NCBI GenBank assembly: GCA_036971615.1
Contig: JAYKKR010000026.1
Span: 310,001 to 374,000 of the forward strand
Length of the DNA: 64,000 bases
Direction of reading: 5' to 3'
DNA from: Amyloporia xantha
Lineage: Eukaryota > Basidiomycota > Agaricomycetes > Polyporales > Adustoporiaceae
Notes under the pieces: generated by a model
Told to the model about the DNA's origin: nothing
Database searches by the model: none
What the model saw: only the letters and a program-made list of their open reading frames with translations
Translations under genes and position numbers: made by a program
In this document: one piece after another, positions 1 to 12,562 of the stretch
Layout: each line of letters begins with the position of its first letter
Numbering within the stretch: the first letter of the stretch is position 1

Positions 1-186
1 TTTGAGGCACACAGTCAGCGTACGCACCACGGCATCAGGAATATTTCAGACTTCGATAAGAGGTTCTATGAACGAGCTTTCCCTAGCTGGCAGCCCAAGA
101 CGACGAATTCATTTTTTCATTGGAGCCCAAGTACAGTTTTGATTTCTTCTGTATTTTTAAGTTACGTCTACTCTCATACACTCCAC

Positions 187-2677
187 TCACGGCAAGAGAA
201 GCCAGAGGGCGAGGAGCTTGGGGAAGTCGGGTGTGCCAACGCCGGTGACAGGGTCCCAACCAGGCTGAGCGTAGAATCCCTCGGTGCCGCAGCCAGGGTT
301 CGAGCCGGTCGTAATGTCGTGGAACGCCTCCGCGAACGTCGACGAGTAAATCTAGTGAGACGAAGGTGAGATGAGGCAAGGTGTATAACGCGTGGACGAA
401 ATGACGCACGGTAGGGTTGATGAACCCGATGGGGCCCTTATTGACAGCGAGACGAGCGTCGTTGACCGCGGAAAGGATCGCGGCCATAACGGGCGAGGAG
501 CAGGACGTGCCGTACACGAGCCACCACTCGGCTTCCAACGCGACGATGTAGTTCACGCTGCCGAAATTCTGTCAGTCAATGTTCGAATAGATCAAGCAGG
601 AGTTGGCGACGCACCCGTTTGCGGAGAGGTCGGGGAACGCGCGCGATTTGCCGGTGGAGTTGTAGAGGTCAGACGCGTACGGGGGCGGGTACTTTGTCAA
701 GTATTTCTCGACCGCCGACTCCTGGTAGCTCGGGATGGGGAAGACGTTAGAGAACCCGCCACTCGAATAGATGACCTGGTTGGCAGCGCTCTCCGGCTCA
801 TAGACCTGGAGCATATGCAGTGAGCTCTACATGAGCTGACTTCAAAGTGGCGAAAACATTGCGCACCGAGGCACCGGGGTTGACCTGGGTCGCTCCAACG
901 CTGGTAACATAGGGGCACGTCGAAGGGAAGGTCGGGTTGAAGATGGGGGCACCGGCGGCCTGGGTGCCGTTCGGTTCCAGACAGATGTTGCCATAGCCAG
1001 CAACACCGTAGTCACCGGAAGAGTACAGGAAGGTTATGCCCATCAAGCCAAGCTGTCGATCCATGCCAATGTCAGAAACCCATGTCATGCCAGTCAGCTG
1101 TGGACAACTCGTGAGACTGACCTTGGCATACTCGGCGCACTGGCGTTCCATATAGAAGGGTGTCAGATCGGCCTCGTTATAGCTGTACGAGGTCGAAATG
1201 ATGTACGCCGGCTTTGCGGTTCCGCACGACTCAGGGCCTGATGCGAGCGGGACTAAGGTGAAACGGCTGAAGTGAACATCGCTTGTACACGCACCGTCAT
1301 AGCCGCCGGGGGCAGTGTCGGGGTAGATGCCATCCTCGGTGGGGTCATCCCCGCCCTCAAAGGTGCAGTAGGAACCGTCGAGAGCATCAAGGAGGTTGTT
1401 GAAGGACGCCCCTGACGATGAGAAATCAGTCGTGGATGCGAGGTTAAGGCGACGACAGACGCACCTTCGACGTCGTCTCCTGTCTGATAGAGCGTGATGG
1501 GCTGCTTTGGGCCGACGAGCGACATGGAGTATTCGAGGTCCAGGTTGGACTCGCCGTTGTAGCTGAAGCCGCGATCGCTGCTCTGCACGTAGCCTGGAGG
1601 AGGGCCACATGAGTCACGCCGAAAACGGGAATGCGTTCGCCCTAGAAGGAAAACGCGGACGTGATGGGCTCACCTCCGTCGATGCTGACCAGCGTGGGCC
1701 TCTCGCCAACCTGGTCAGACGAGAAGTTCTTGAAGAACATGTCCAGGTCGCTCGGTATGTACGCTTGCGGCGTGTACTCGACTGGGAAATGCACGTCACT
1801 TGCAATCCGCCAATGCAGGGGTCGCATACTCACCGATTCCGATCGAGTTCTTGTTCGGAACAAGCGGCTCATACACAAAGTCATACAGGGCACGCAAGCA
1901 AATAGGCGTGATCTGCTCGTCGCAGTCCTCCAGCTCGGTCAAAAGGGTCTGAGAGACGCGACATGTGAGTACTGCGCGACACTGCCAAATTCAGAAGCCA
2001 CTCGCCTCAACCGTTCCGGTAGTCTTGGGGAAGCTCGACCCATACCCTGGCTGGCCCACAGAGCGAGCGTTACCCGAGGGGTCATTCCTCTTCTCCAGCT
2101 GAGGTGCGCCCCGCTTGAGCTTGACGTCAAAGTGTAGAGTAGGCGTCACCAGTTCGACGTGCTTCGAGACGTGCTCCGGCAGGTGGTACTTCTGCGCGCA
2201 GGCAATGTGCTCGGTGTCCGCGTCGCCAGCAAACTGGTAAACATGGTACTCGGTCCCGAGCAGCTCCTCCGCCTCCTCAACCGTCACATTCGCAAGCACC
2301 CAGCCACCGCTGTTGCTGAGCTTCACGCGGTGCGCCTCCACGCCGCCGTCCACGAGCCAAGCGCGCACAGCGTCAGCAGCCTCTGAGGACGGCCGGAACG
2401 TTTCTGCAACCTGAGCCGCGCTCCAGTGCTTCCCATAATTGGGCGATGCGGGGTGAGACACGTCGAGGAGGAAGGACTCAAGGTTGTCAAGGTTGGGCTG
2501 TGCAAGACCAATGCGAAGAGGGAGGACAAGACGAGGCTCGGCGCGTCGGACGGGCGTCCAGCCAGAGGGGATGGCATTGCGGGACTCGTGCACGACGCGA
2601 GGGGACAGTGATAAGGAAACGCCGGCGAGGGAGAGCCCCAGCGTCAGCGCGGCCGCCAGGCGAGTAGGGAGAAGCAT
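187..2677 (-). CDS. Secreted S53 tripeptidyl-peptidase (sedolisin family)
   Basis: Serine-carboxyl endopeptidase/tripeptidyl peptidase of family S53, expected to be secreted and to degrade protein at acidic pH. The product opens with a signal peptide (LPTRLAAALTLGLSLAGVS), followed by a pro-kumamolisin activation domain (about residues 35-185) ending near a KR pair. The catalytic domain shows the Glu/Asp pair in GESNLDLEY, the oxyanion Asp in YSSGDYGVAG, the nucleophile Ser in YGTSCSSP, and a C-terminal calcium-site region (FHDITTGSNPGCGT ... GWDPVTGVGTPDF). About ten exons join in phase. Clear junctions include GDDVEG-ASFNNLL, AK-LGLMGITF, DLSANG-VNYIVAL and NPT-IYSSTFAEAF. The start is chosen because it begins the signal peptide. 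All catalytic residues are present, so I read it as functional. Exact substrate specificity is not readable. Confidence 0.93.
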
Positions 2678-2756
2678 CCTGAAAGCTGCTGGCGATGAGG
2701 CCTGAGGATGGAACTGGCACTACGATCGACTCGATCAAAGTCTCGCGACCTCGCCA

Positions 2757-2763
2757 TTATATA
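2757..2763 (-). promoter_or_regulatory. TATA box of the S53 peptidase gene
   Basis: On the minus strand the sequence reads TATATAA, about 80 bp upstream of the peptidase start codon. This spacing fits a fungal core promoter. Confidence 0.5.
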
Positions 2764-4739
2764 CCGCTGTCGGACGGTTCTGTGTCGAAATCATGACTGA
2801 CCTCATTCGCGGGGCGTCCCAGGCATATGGGGATCTGTCATACTTCGAGGGGACATGGGACCTGTACCTGGCGGCAGATTCTCGTCAGGACAAGGAAGCC
2901 ATGCGGTCGGACACCTAAGCATAAGCAAGCCCCCGCCTGCGATAGGTTAGCTACTTCAGCCGTCCACTGCCCAAAATATCTCCAGCTGTCTGTGGGAAAT
3001 ATGGGCGTCTTCGGGAGGGGTTTGTTTGATGAATTTATACAGACGACCGCCAGCTTCATCAACAGGCAGCTGCGAGAGATTGCAGGTGCTGTCATAAAAC
3101 ATAGGAAGCTGCCTGTTCGGACGCACAACCGCTGATGCGATTTCGTGTCGTCGACACCACGTGGTCGAGGAAGGTACTGCGGCACAAATACAGACAAGGC
3201 TGGCAAGCACATCTCGATCCCGCCGCCAAGATCTTTGGGTGATGATATCCTATGATGCAGACTCACACTCGTCAGCCGCCAGTCGTCCCTTCGGGAAAGT
3301 TCGTCGCCTGAAATGAAATTACCTCTGGTATTTGTCGTGCAACGCGCCTATCCCAGGCCACCCGGCGACCACATCGGAATTTCCAAACTCTGGAGGAGGC
3401 AAAAATAAATAATATTCATCCACCAGCACATGAAGTTAGGCAGCAGAATGATAAAATCTGCCGTCAGTGCGTCCCTGAACGCCTGACGGTACACAGCCTG
3501 CGGGTAAGAAATATATGAGCAGGAGGTCGACGCGATAAGGATAAGGATAAGGAGTAAGCCGAGTGAAGGATACTGCGTGAACTTTGAAGCACGTTCTCCC
3601 TACCGCTCACCGTACTTGAGCCGTCGCATTTCATAAGCTACTGCCAAGTAGGTGCAGCAGCAGCAGCAGCAGCAGCTGGCAGTGGTGAACTGTGAGTCAT
3701 GATCAGGGCGCCCGCAGAGTTATCGAAAGTCACAGTGCGATGTGGGAGCTGGGCAATGCGAACAAGAAAGGCATGCAAACATTCGGTAGACCGTCGAGGA
3801 GATGGATTTGACTAGCGCAAGCGCAAATATAAGATTAGCAATGGCCGCTGTGCGCGCGATAAGAAGCTGGGTTATTTCGTATGTTCGTTCTATACGTAAC
3901 TCGTAAGATCGGGTTGAAGCCTCAACTTCACCTAATAGAATATCTGATCAATGAAGCTCAGACAGCATGTTTCAGCGCGCGACGCCCTCCTCACTTCTCC
4001 GCACGAACGACGAAGCTCAGAAGGAGACTCAGACTCTACAGATAAAGAGTGATAAGTTCGATACACTATTCAAACACGGGAGGGTGCCCTTCTATACATT
4101 GCAGCACGTCAAACAACATGTTATGTCAGAATAGTAGGAATAGAGCAGAAGAACAGCACATAAATTAGGAAGAGTGGCTGCTTCTATACTTGAGAGACGG
4201 TTCTGAAAGCCGGGTCGCCAGCATAGACAACAGGAACTTACCTCGACCATGTCTCAACGAACTCGCGCAGGGCCAAAAGCAGGATCGCAAGTGAGAGCAT
4301 GGAAGCGTAGCTAGGTAGTCGCCCTTTGATAGTACGGCCTGGAGAAACCTGGACCAGATCGGTTGTCCGAACCTCCAAGGAGATTATCAGAAGTGTGGTT
4401 GCAACACTTGCTACAAATTTACGGCTAAAAGACCTTTACTACGCTTGATCCTGACCTGATGGGTATCCACAAAATTCTCCAGAGCCTGAGATATGAGTTC
4501 ATTCAGTAAGAATTGCAAGATTTATAGCCAGAGCAAGCCGTTCCAAGGAATTTCATGTTCAGGTCGTCGCAGGAGGGAAGTTGAAAGACGCTCGTTAGGC
4601 GCCCAATATACTGAGCACACGGCACTTGCCGAATGACGCGTCCCATACTGGGACACGCGTACCGCGCGATCCTGTATTCGACACCGTCCACTCCTCCTAC
4701 CCACCACTACCCCTTAGAAACAACAACAGGGAAAGAAGA
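2764..4739. other. Gene-free stretch between peptidase and proteasome genes
   Basis: No reading frame here resembles a known protein or can be extended through plausible splice sites. Apart from a short CAG microsatellite it holds nothing I can name. It contains upstream sequence for both flanking, divergently oriented genes. Confidence 0.6.
3654..3676. repeat. (GCA)n trinucleotide microsatellite
   Basis: Between seven and eight uninterrupted copies of GCA in noncoding sequence. Confidence 0.95.
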
Positions 4740-5440
4740 ATGGATATTTCGTTTGCTCTCACTGGGAAAGGCTATGTACTGGTTGCAGCGGACACGACCG
4801 CCGCGCGGTCCATCGTGAAGATGAAGTCGGACGAGGACAAAATCAAGGTCCTCAGTCCGCATCTTGTCATGGCTTACTCTGGCGAACCAGGTACGTTCAT
4901 ACGTGTCTTTATAATATGGATGAGCTCGAAATTGATCCTTTCCCCAGGCGATACGGTTCAGTTCGCGGAGTACGTTGAACGAAACATTCGCCTTTACCAC
5001 ATCCGCAACATGTACGCTCTCCGCCCGCCCTCAGCCGCCTCCTGGATCCGTCGCTCGCTCGCAGACTCACTGCGCTCTCGCCGCCCATACGCTGTGAACC
5101 TGCTGCTCGGCGGGTACGACACGAGCACACATACGCCCAACCTGTACTGGGTCGACTACCTGGGCACGCTCTCGGACGTGCCATTTGGCGCGCACGGCTA
5201 CGGAAGCTATTTCGCGCTCAGTTTACTCGATCGGTGAGTGGAGCTTTCCTTGAGGATGGCTGTAACAAACTCATTGTCTGGTCCCACGGCAGATACCATG
5301 ATCCCGAGGCTTCTCTCGAGGAGGGTTTGAATACACTTCGGCGATGCATTGAGGAGGTATCCAAGCGATTGATTGTCGCTCCTGGGAAATACAAAGTAAA
5401 GGTGGTGGACAAGGACGGCGTGCGGGAGATTGAGCTATAG
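4740..5440 (+). CDS. PRE1: 20S proteasome subunit beta-4 (Pre1/PSMB2)
   Basis: Non-catalytic beta subunit of the 20S proteasome core, acting in cytosol and nucleus. Three exons (4740-4890, 4948-5233, 5293-5440) give 194 aa, matching the family's roughly 198 aa. The N-terminus MDISFALTGKGYVLVAADTT lacks a propeptide and catalytic Thr1, as expected for this subunit. Diagnostic stretches are SGEPGDTVQFAEYVERNI, SLRSRRPYAVNLLLGGYD, YWVDYLGT, PFGAHGYGSYFALSLLDR and the C-terminal VKVVDKDGVREIEL. The frame is open upstream, but the chosen Met is where homology begins. Introns are GT-AG with phases that close correctly (EP-G-DT and LLDR-YHDP). Confidence 0.97.
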
Positions 5441-8400
5441 CTGGCTTCCGTCTTGGCCTTCATGTACGGTCGGGTTATTCGTGATTCTGTATCATATAAA
5501 CCATTCTTCATACGCAGAACTGACGAGGACTTGTACATCATACATGGTGCAGACTAACTAAGACAACCGAAAGCAAATTAGAATATGTAAGACTTAGCAG
5601 TCAAGATATGATGTAGTTGTAGACGTTGCGTATGTGAACCAAGACACCAGATGGCCAGACGTATGCATAGCACAGAGATAGTACAGAGAAACAATGCGGA
5701 TAGCGGTATGAGAGAAACTGACAGCGATGCGGATGGGTATACAATATGTAGCGCTCAGCTGAGATCAAGAAAGATGAGGAAGTGCCCGTCCAGGCTTCGT
5801 CGGGAGGAATGCGATGTGTTGGCAGTTCGACAAGTCAAGGATAGAGAGTGATTGAACTATGCAATGTGCACAGCCTACGAACTAGCGGTCAGCGTACCGG
5901 ACAGAATACTGAATGCGTAGCATATATCTATGGACATCATATAGTATGTAGAGTGCCTCGAGCAGACAAGATGGGCAATCGAGTCTCAAGCAATTGATTA
6001 CATCTGTCCTTTACAGATGTGCTTGAAACAATGTCCTTCGAGGCGTAGTCCACGGTCACGCTCTGGGGAGAGGGACAGCGACACGAGGGGATGTCATCGA
6101 TGTCATCTTAGAAAACGGAGTCGAGGATTATGCTCAAACAAAAATCCAGAAAAGCCGGGTCCACCGTTACACCGTTACACCTAGAGGAGACTCGTCCTAG
6201 ATATGGATGGCAACCGTACGCAAAGATATGGCTTCAATGTCTCTTGACATTGTGATTACCCAGCAGAGGCTGATCAGGCTGCTTGTAGAGTTAGTGGCTA
6301 CGTGCAACACAAGGGAGTCAAGAGGCGGGCTCTCGAACTGCATGAAAAAGTTAGTTTTTTTTTGTCTCCATTTATTGTCCGCGAGGGCATCGCCCTATGT
6401 AGACAGTATGTACGGGATTATCTACTTTGTATCTATCATATCTTCATGACGAAAACATTAGGCAGAGGATGGGTTGCCCCATCCAAAGCCTGGGAGACGA
6501 GAGTAATGCCCTGTGGTGAAATAACCAATGGGCTGTGAGAAGAAAGAAAAAGAAAAAGATAAACACGAATACAGCTATTAGTAAAGTATAGTAACGGCAC
6601 GAGCGGCGGACCCGTAGCAGCCGTCCCTGGCCATTCAAGGCAAGAGGCGAGGATCTAAACCCACCGCTCGGAGTGCCTGGCATCTCCTGACTTGTGGTTC
6701 TTACCCGGTGGGGAGCCGGCCAGCAGTCCCCTGCTGTCCGTCAAAACTCCCCTCACCTCTGGGACGTGCAACTACGCACTCACGCGGTGTGGTACATTGA
6801 GTCTATGTACTATGAGCAGAAGCAAGAAGTGAGGTATTGTGTCGGGTTGTGGGTCCGTCGGGGTCTCCGTCGCCGCGCAGCGGCGACTATTGGTGCTGTC
6901 TGTGGATCGCACGGCGGGATAGCCATTCAGTCTACTCCAGTGAAGAGTCAGCAATGTTCGGTAGCGGTGATTGTTACTTCCCTTTTCGTTTCGGTCTGGA
7001 GTCCGTCACCTAGGAGTCCGGGATCTCCAATCTTCCGTAGGTTGCAGCAAAACGGCCAGTCGCATGGATGAACTTGAATAGGGGTCTGATTGCTTTCGGG
7101 TAAAGTTAGTTTATTACCGTATGTCCCTTCTGATAGCTCTAGAAAATGCTCACCATCATTCTGATCGTCTTCAGACATAAATCCCCGCGGGGGGGGGGAG
7201 GTTGCAGGTGGTGAATGTATGAGGGGATTGCATTCGTTATCTGCAGTTGCACTAATAGCTAGCTCCATGCGTCGAAGAGATAGCTGGAGAGCTCTCCAGG
7301 GCATTTTCATTTGGACGAAACCAACATCTTGAATGGAGATGAATGTGGCTGCCGAATGCACCTCCTCCAGGAATAATGCATCATGATTTGCCACCATTTA
7401 GAGCCATTTGACGAGATCGGTTATTGAGGGTAAAGCCATGCTTCCCAATGTCAGCCCGCTAAGCCTATTTGTAAATCGACGGGTTAGGAATGCTCAGGTA
7501 GATGATTGCTGGTCCAGATAAGCTGTGGACAATCCAATAGTGAAAGGCGAGTGAATGACCACATGAGGTGATCGGATGCCGCTAAATATGGGAGTTCGAG
7601 ACCACGAAGAATACAACGAGTGAAGCTTGTGCAAGTAGAGAGCGAAGAAGACCACTGTTGAATATCCAGCATCGGACTACGTCCTCCTGCAAATACAAAA
7701 CTAGAGATAACCTTCAAAGCGAATGCCAGATGGTAGACATCTGAATCATAGTCGACGTGGATCACCGTCACATATTCGCGAGCGGTAGCTCCACCTGGGG
7801 CAGCTTCCCTTGATTTATGCACGAGCGGGAGCAATTATAGGAGCGGCCTCCTGCACGTTGCCGATGAATATAAGCGTGATCATGATCAGCACCGGCGGTG
7901 AATTTGGATAGTAGACCACTGGTAAACAGGTCACACAGCTGCAATGATGCCTGCGCTCTGTTGGCAGAGGTGGGTCAGCACCAGGCCACAAATATGACAC
8001 TGGCATGGCGCTTGCAGAAGATGAAAACACGCACAGCCTTCGGTGCATACAGGTATTCAATTCGTCGAAAGAGCATTACGGAGTATGAGGGACTCCCCGG
8101 CTGCTGAACATCCGTCGTATCAATCATGAGGTTCCTCTAGTGCACAAGGTGGAACTCGAGTTCAACGACCTGAAATATTGCCCATGGGGTTCCATTTACA
8201 TTGCTTACTGTGTATCTATTGGCCGAGACTACTTAATGCTTGGTACGTGCACACACGCTGCAGCAGTGCAACTGTCAAGTTAAGAAGAAGCCACGATATG
8301 CACGTGGCTGATCCGGGATCCCGGACTCTGTCAGACTTCAGTCGTTCGCGTACAATCGTCTCCAGCAGCGATAAACAATATATCAGTCTCGAAAACGGTT

Positions 8401-8646
8401 TGGGGATGACGAGGCCATGAATATGTCCGCGAGAAAACTGTCGACCAGCACAACACCAGCCCAGTGATGAACAAGCGGAGTGACAAGTGAGGTAAGTAGT
8501 TGAATCACAAGCAAAAGGCAGTTGAATCACAAGGATATTCAGTCTATTCAGTCGAATACAATACATATGAATGGAAGTTGCAACACATCAAACTTTACAG
8601 TGTTCGTCATATCCTTGCTGGTCCCCAATGGACCTGCGTAACACGT
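5441..8646. other. 3.2 kb without a supported gene
   Basis: Mostly featureless. Minus-strand frames at about 6948-7834 contain a stretch (ILRGLELPYLA ... LSLLDCPQLIW) that faintly recalls the leucine-rich part of fungal F-box proteins. No F-box and no splice model could be built, so it may be a relic or chance. A run of G residues sits near 7189-7198. Confidence 0.5.
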
Positions 8647-10049
8647 CTACTGCACATACGCCTTCAAGGACACAGGCAACACGGACGCGAACCGCGCTGC
8701 GCTAGTACCTATACTGGGCACGAGCATCGACACGAGCGACAACGGCAAGCGATCCAGGTCAATCACCCCCGCCTTCATCGACCAGCGGATATACCACGGC
8801 GCCGATATGCTCAACCACACAAACACCCAAACAAACCCGAGGCAGCGTGCTACTGCCTCCGGGCACCGCGCCTGGACCCCCGTCCGCTTCGCCATCGCAA
8901 TGATCGCGTCTTCCAGCGATATAGCCACCGCCTGCGCGAAGAAGAAGGGGAACGACGCGCCCAGCAGCTTCGGGCTCACCATGAAGTCGCCGCCGCAGTG
9001 CATGAGGCCAGACACCGCGAAGCCGACATACAGCTGCGTGTGCGAGGAGCCCCACGAGCCGGGCCGCAGGCCCAACAGGCGGCAGGCCATCTTCCCAATA
9101 GACGCTGCGTACTGCGCCATGCTTATCAATGAATCATAGAACACCGGCGTGTGAGAGCAGTACGTACACGACGGATCAACTGGTGATAAGTACGCCTGGG
9201 CGATGACATATGAGCGGTTGCGCACAGGAACAGGGCATGACTGATCTGCGCACTCACCCCCAGAATCGCCGCACTGTGTAGGAATCAGACCACTCTCCAT
9301 ATACGTCTGGCCAGTCTCGGGGCAGCGACCATCCTAGGGCGACAGATATCGCGGCGAACAGACAGTATTGCATCGCGATGAGCCCAAACGAGGGGCTGTA
9401 GCGCGCGACTATGTTGATGCAGCGCTGGGCATAGCCTACGGAGCTGATGGAGAATACGTCCGCGCCTCGCTGGGTGAACAGCGGGTTCGAACGCTGGTAC
9501 GCCTGCGCTAGGTCGACGAGGAGATACCAGCGGAACGCCTTCAGCAGTTGCTGGCGCACAAACTTCCACTCCGGTTCACTCGGACGAGGAGGGACGTTGG
9601 CTACCTGATCGGAGATGGACTCATGAGCACAGCGATGTTTGGAGGAGTACAGCGGCACGGATGATAGACATGGTACGCACCTGGTAGTTCCATCCTACAC
9701 CGCGAGGACCGTGAAAGACACACAGTGCCCAGAACATGCGACGCCACAACGGCAGCTCAGCCGGTGCGAGATAGTCACGCTCATGCCTGAATTCCTTCAA
9801 TGGGTCCGTCAGCCAGAGCAGGTGGAAGGCGGTGAAGAATTGGCCTGTAAAGGCGCATCCAAGGGAGTAGTTTCGCTGCAGATTGCCGGTGGTAGACGAC
9901 AATACCAGCCCCAATGCACAAGTGTACGCCATGAACGCTGCCAAACGCACAGACCATCGTGGCCGGAGGGCGATAAGCGCAGCTAGGAAGACGTTTTGGA
10001 GTAGCAAGACTGGCAGTATAGGCAGATGCAGGCGGCTCTCAGGGTCCAT
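8647..10049 (-). CDS. Wax-synthase-domain membrane O-acyltransferase
   Basis: Multi-pass membrane protein of the MBOAT-like wax synthase domain family (PF13813), which in fungi includes acyl/acetyl-transferases acting on alcohols and terpenoids. Four exons (10049-9681, 9604-9258, 9195-9168, 9111-8647) give 402 aa in phase. Evidence: hydrophobic N-terminal helices, FHGPRGVGWNYQ, WKFVRQQLLKAFRWYLLVDLAQ, then RRFWGRTYHQLIRR across a 28-nt exon, and HTQLYVGFAVSGLMHCGGD containing the presumed catalytic His. The C-terminal half adds further membrane helices (FFFAQAVAISLEDAI, CLGFVWVFVWLSISAPWYI). The conserved Trp of the FWGRxWHQ motif is Tyr here. The substrate cannot be inferred, and no biosynthetic partner lies next to it. 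Confidence 0.88.
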
Positions 10050-12562
10050 GGTGGGGAAAAACGGGGGGTGAGCCAGAGATGTGTAGACTCGGTGTACGAG
10101 TTAGATATGGACGATCGTGCCACCCCCAAAGGAATATATCACCGTTTCTCAATCTGCTGAATCAATTTAGGCCCATATCTCGTGAGAATATTAAATTCCA
10201 AGGACAGGCGACGACGCGAATAGGGCGAGCTAAGGCGACAGGCTGTATGCGGTGTAGAATGCTCCTTGCCCCAGTCGTTCGCAGTAAGAGCGCCAGATTA
10301 GAATTGCATCACAGAGTGACTCGGCATTTCGCTTACTATAAGCTATCCCACATGCAGCGAGTAAACTCAAGCTCACTGTTAAATCATGATGTGGGCTTGT
10401 CTGATAGTGTTCCGGAGACAATGTGACCACAGGTATTTGCGCGGCACGATAAGACCATGTAACTTGACAACTGGGGAAAAGAACGGCAAGTTGGCTTGAG
10501 GATAACGGGGTCACTGGGACAACGTGTAGGCCTAGACAAATCACTGGGTGACAATGCGGAGGACATGGGTCTTGACCAATGCGGAGGACATGGGTCTTGA
10601 CCAATGCGGAGGACATGGGTCTTGACCAATGCGGAGGACATGGGTCTTGACCAATGCGGAGGACTTCTCTCTGAGAGGACTTCCGGGGTTTGATAGTGGC
10701 GACAAGAGACTGTACACATGCTGAGACTGTGGAGGAATCAATGCGAATCTGACCCGCTCTGGTCGAAGTCTCCAGACTGGACCAGAGCTGCTCAACGTGA
10801 GGGATCAATCGATCAAAGAACGTAACGGACCCAGATGTATGGGGTGTCCGGGGCTCTGAAAATGTCCGAGGGGCAGAATGAGAAACGCTCAGCCAGAACG
10901 CGCGGAGGGAAAGCAAGGACCCCAGGGAGAGGAGTCGGAAAATAAGGCTCACCCGCAGTGGCAGATCCCTGCTCTCAATTCAGCACCTTCCCAATCAGGT
11001 GGCAGCCAACTCTCTTGGAAGGGTACCATGCAGCTCGGATCCAAGGGAAAGATCGCTGGTAGCACTCCCCGGTACTATCAAGGACAGTAAACCCATGTCC
11101 TCCCTGCTTGCATTCACATCTACGTAGGCAGCCGTGTGAACGGAATATGCGCGAAGCCTGCCCCATCGGGCTAAGCTGTCCTTGCCTGGCATGGTCGGTT
11201 CAATCAAGCTCAACACAATTCTGTGACATGATTCGTGTTTCTCCCAAGATGGCGAATTACCCCCACATCGTCAGCAAAGAATCCAAACGGCATGCCCTCC
11301 GTGGGGATTCGAACAGAGCCTCTTCCCTTTCGCGTCCTTCCCTGCTTTATTGCCATCCGGTGGCAGCACTTTGGCACCTTACTGGCCCCGGAACACTCCA
11401 CGTACTAGTTGCGGGGGTTCCATACACCCGTGAGTTCTAAATCTGCATAGACGGCTGTGAGATTTATCATTTATGTCGTTGGATCTGCGATCGCATGCCA
11501 GCAATCTGCATCGGGGCATGTATGGTATACACTGATAGCTCTGCGCAGATCGCTATCGCACCGTGCCTTGGACCCATACGCGCACCATCGTGCCAGGGCC
11601 ACACTCAGGGCCTTACCCCCGCAATGTATGCGACGAGGATCCCGCTTTCATTACACGGCATCTAATCGTTTCATGAGACCCCTCTTATCATTCATCAAAA
11701 CCTTCGCACTGGGAAAATTGGGCGCGAGTGTCTGTTAAGCTCGTGCTGAACAATCGTCTTTACGCCTGACGGTCGGCTCTGCGGCCGGATTCAGTAGTCT
11801 ATTTGGCGTATGTCGTCACCGCAGGGTCGCTGCCGATGGGCAGTCGGAGATGGTGTACGCCAGGCAGGCTGAGGCAGCTGCTACCCATGAGTTGCACCCA
11901 TTCTGCGAATGAGAACCTCGAGGTGGCACTGGTAGCACTGCGGCGGCGAGTACGCGCCACTGGCATGCGCCATTAGCCGTAGTTCGAGCGTTATTGTCGG
12001 ACCGCCACCGACGAGACCGAGCTGTCAAGTAGAGGCAATTTGAAACGTCCGCTATTGCCCACTTCAGTTCCAATCTTTAGCAGAACGTTAACCTTATGGC
12101 CCTCATAGTTAGCAGCAATCGAGACGGGGAAATTCCCGAATAATCAGCTCTAGAGTGCTACCAAACCGCTTGGCCAGCAGCTGACATCAATTGCAATATC
12201 ACGATGCATCATGGGACGCCCAACGTTGGCGCCAGCGCGGACGTAACGCACAAATTGTGGATATCATTATACTTATACAGTTGCAGGGTTAGAATCAACA
12301 GTCTATGCGTGTAGGAACTATGACTTTACGCAGCGGGAACGTATCCCGGGAGGCGTCAGAAGCTACGGGATACAACAACGGTAAACGACCTTGCAAATCG
12401 ACAGCAGCAGGAAACGGAAGGAAACTGAGAGACTACATACACCTATAATGAAAAAGGAAATACAGAATGTTCGTAGGCAGTGACGACCGAGCTAATTAGA
12501 ATTATACTGCCAGGCTTATTGGTGGTTGGATGGCGGAAGATTGCCTACAGCGGTCGTCAGTC
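10050..12562. other. 2.5 kb gene-free stretch with a minisatellite
   Basis: Contains a 25-bp minisatellite (10552-10664) and otherwise no recognisable gene. A long minus-strand frame over the minisatellite only reflects the repeat. Confidence 0.6.
10552..10664. repeat. 25-bp minisatellite, about 4.5 copies
   Basis: Unit CAATGCGGAGGACATGGGTC followed by TTGAC, repeated four times without a mismatch. A 13-base partial fifth copy then runs into different sequence. Confidence 0.97.

Noticed and set aside
7484..7834. F-box/LRR-like fragment on the minus strand
   Set aside because: Only a faint leucine pattern; no F-box, no second supporting exon.
10552..10664. CRISPR array
   Set aside because: Tandem units with no spacers, in a eukaryotic genome.
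10230..10952. 240-aa minus-strand frame with repeated peptide
   Set aside because: The repetition comes from the 25-bp minisatellite, shows up in all frames, and the flanks have no homology.
11300..11325. tRNA T-arm-like GGATTCGAAC on the minus strand
   Set aside because: The five flanking bases do not pair into a T-stem and no D or anticodon arms fit.
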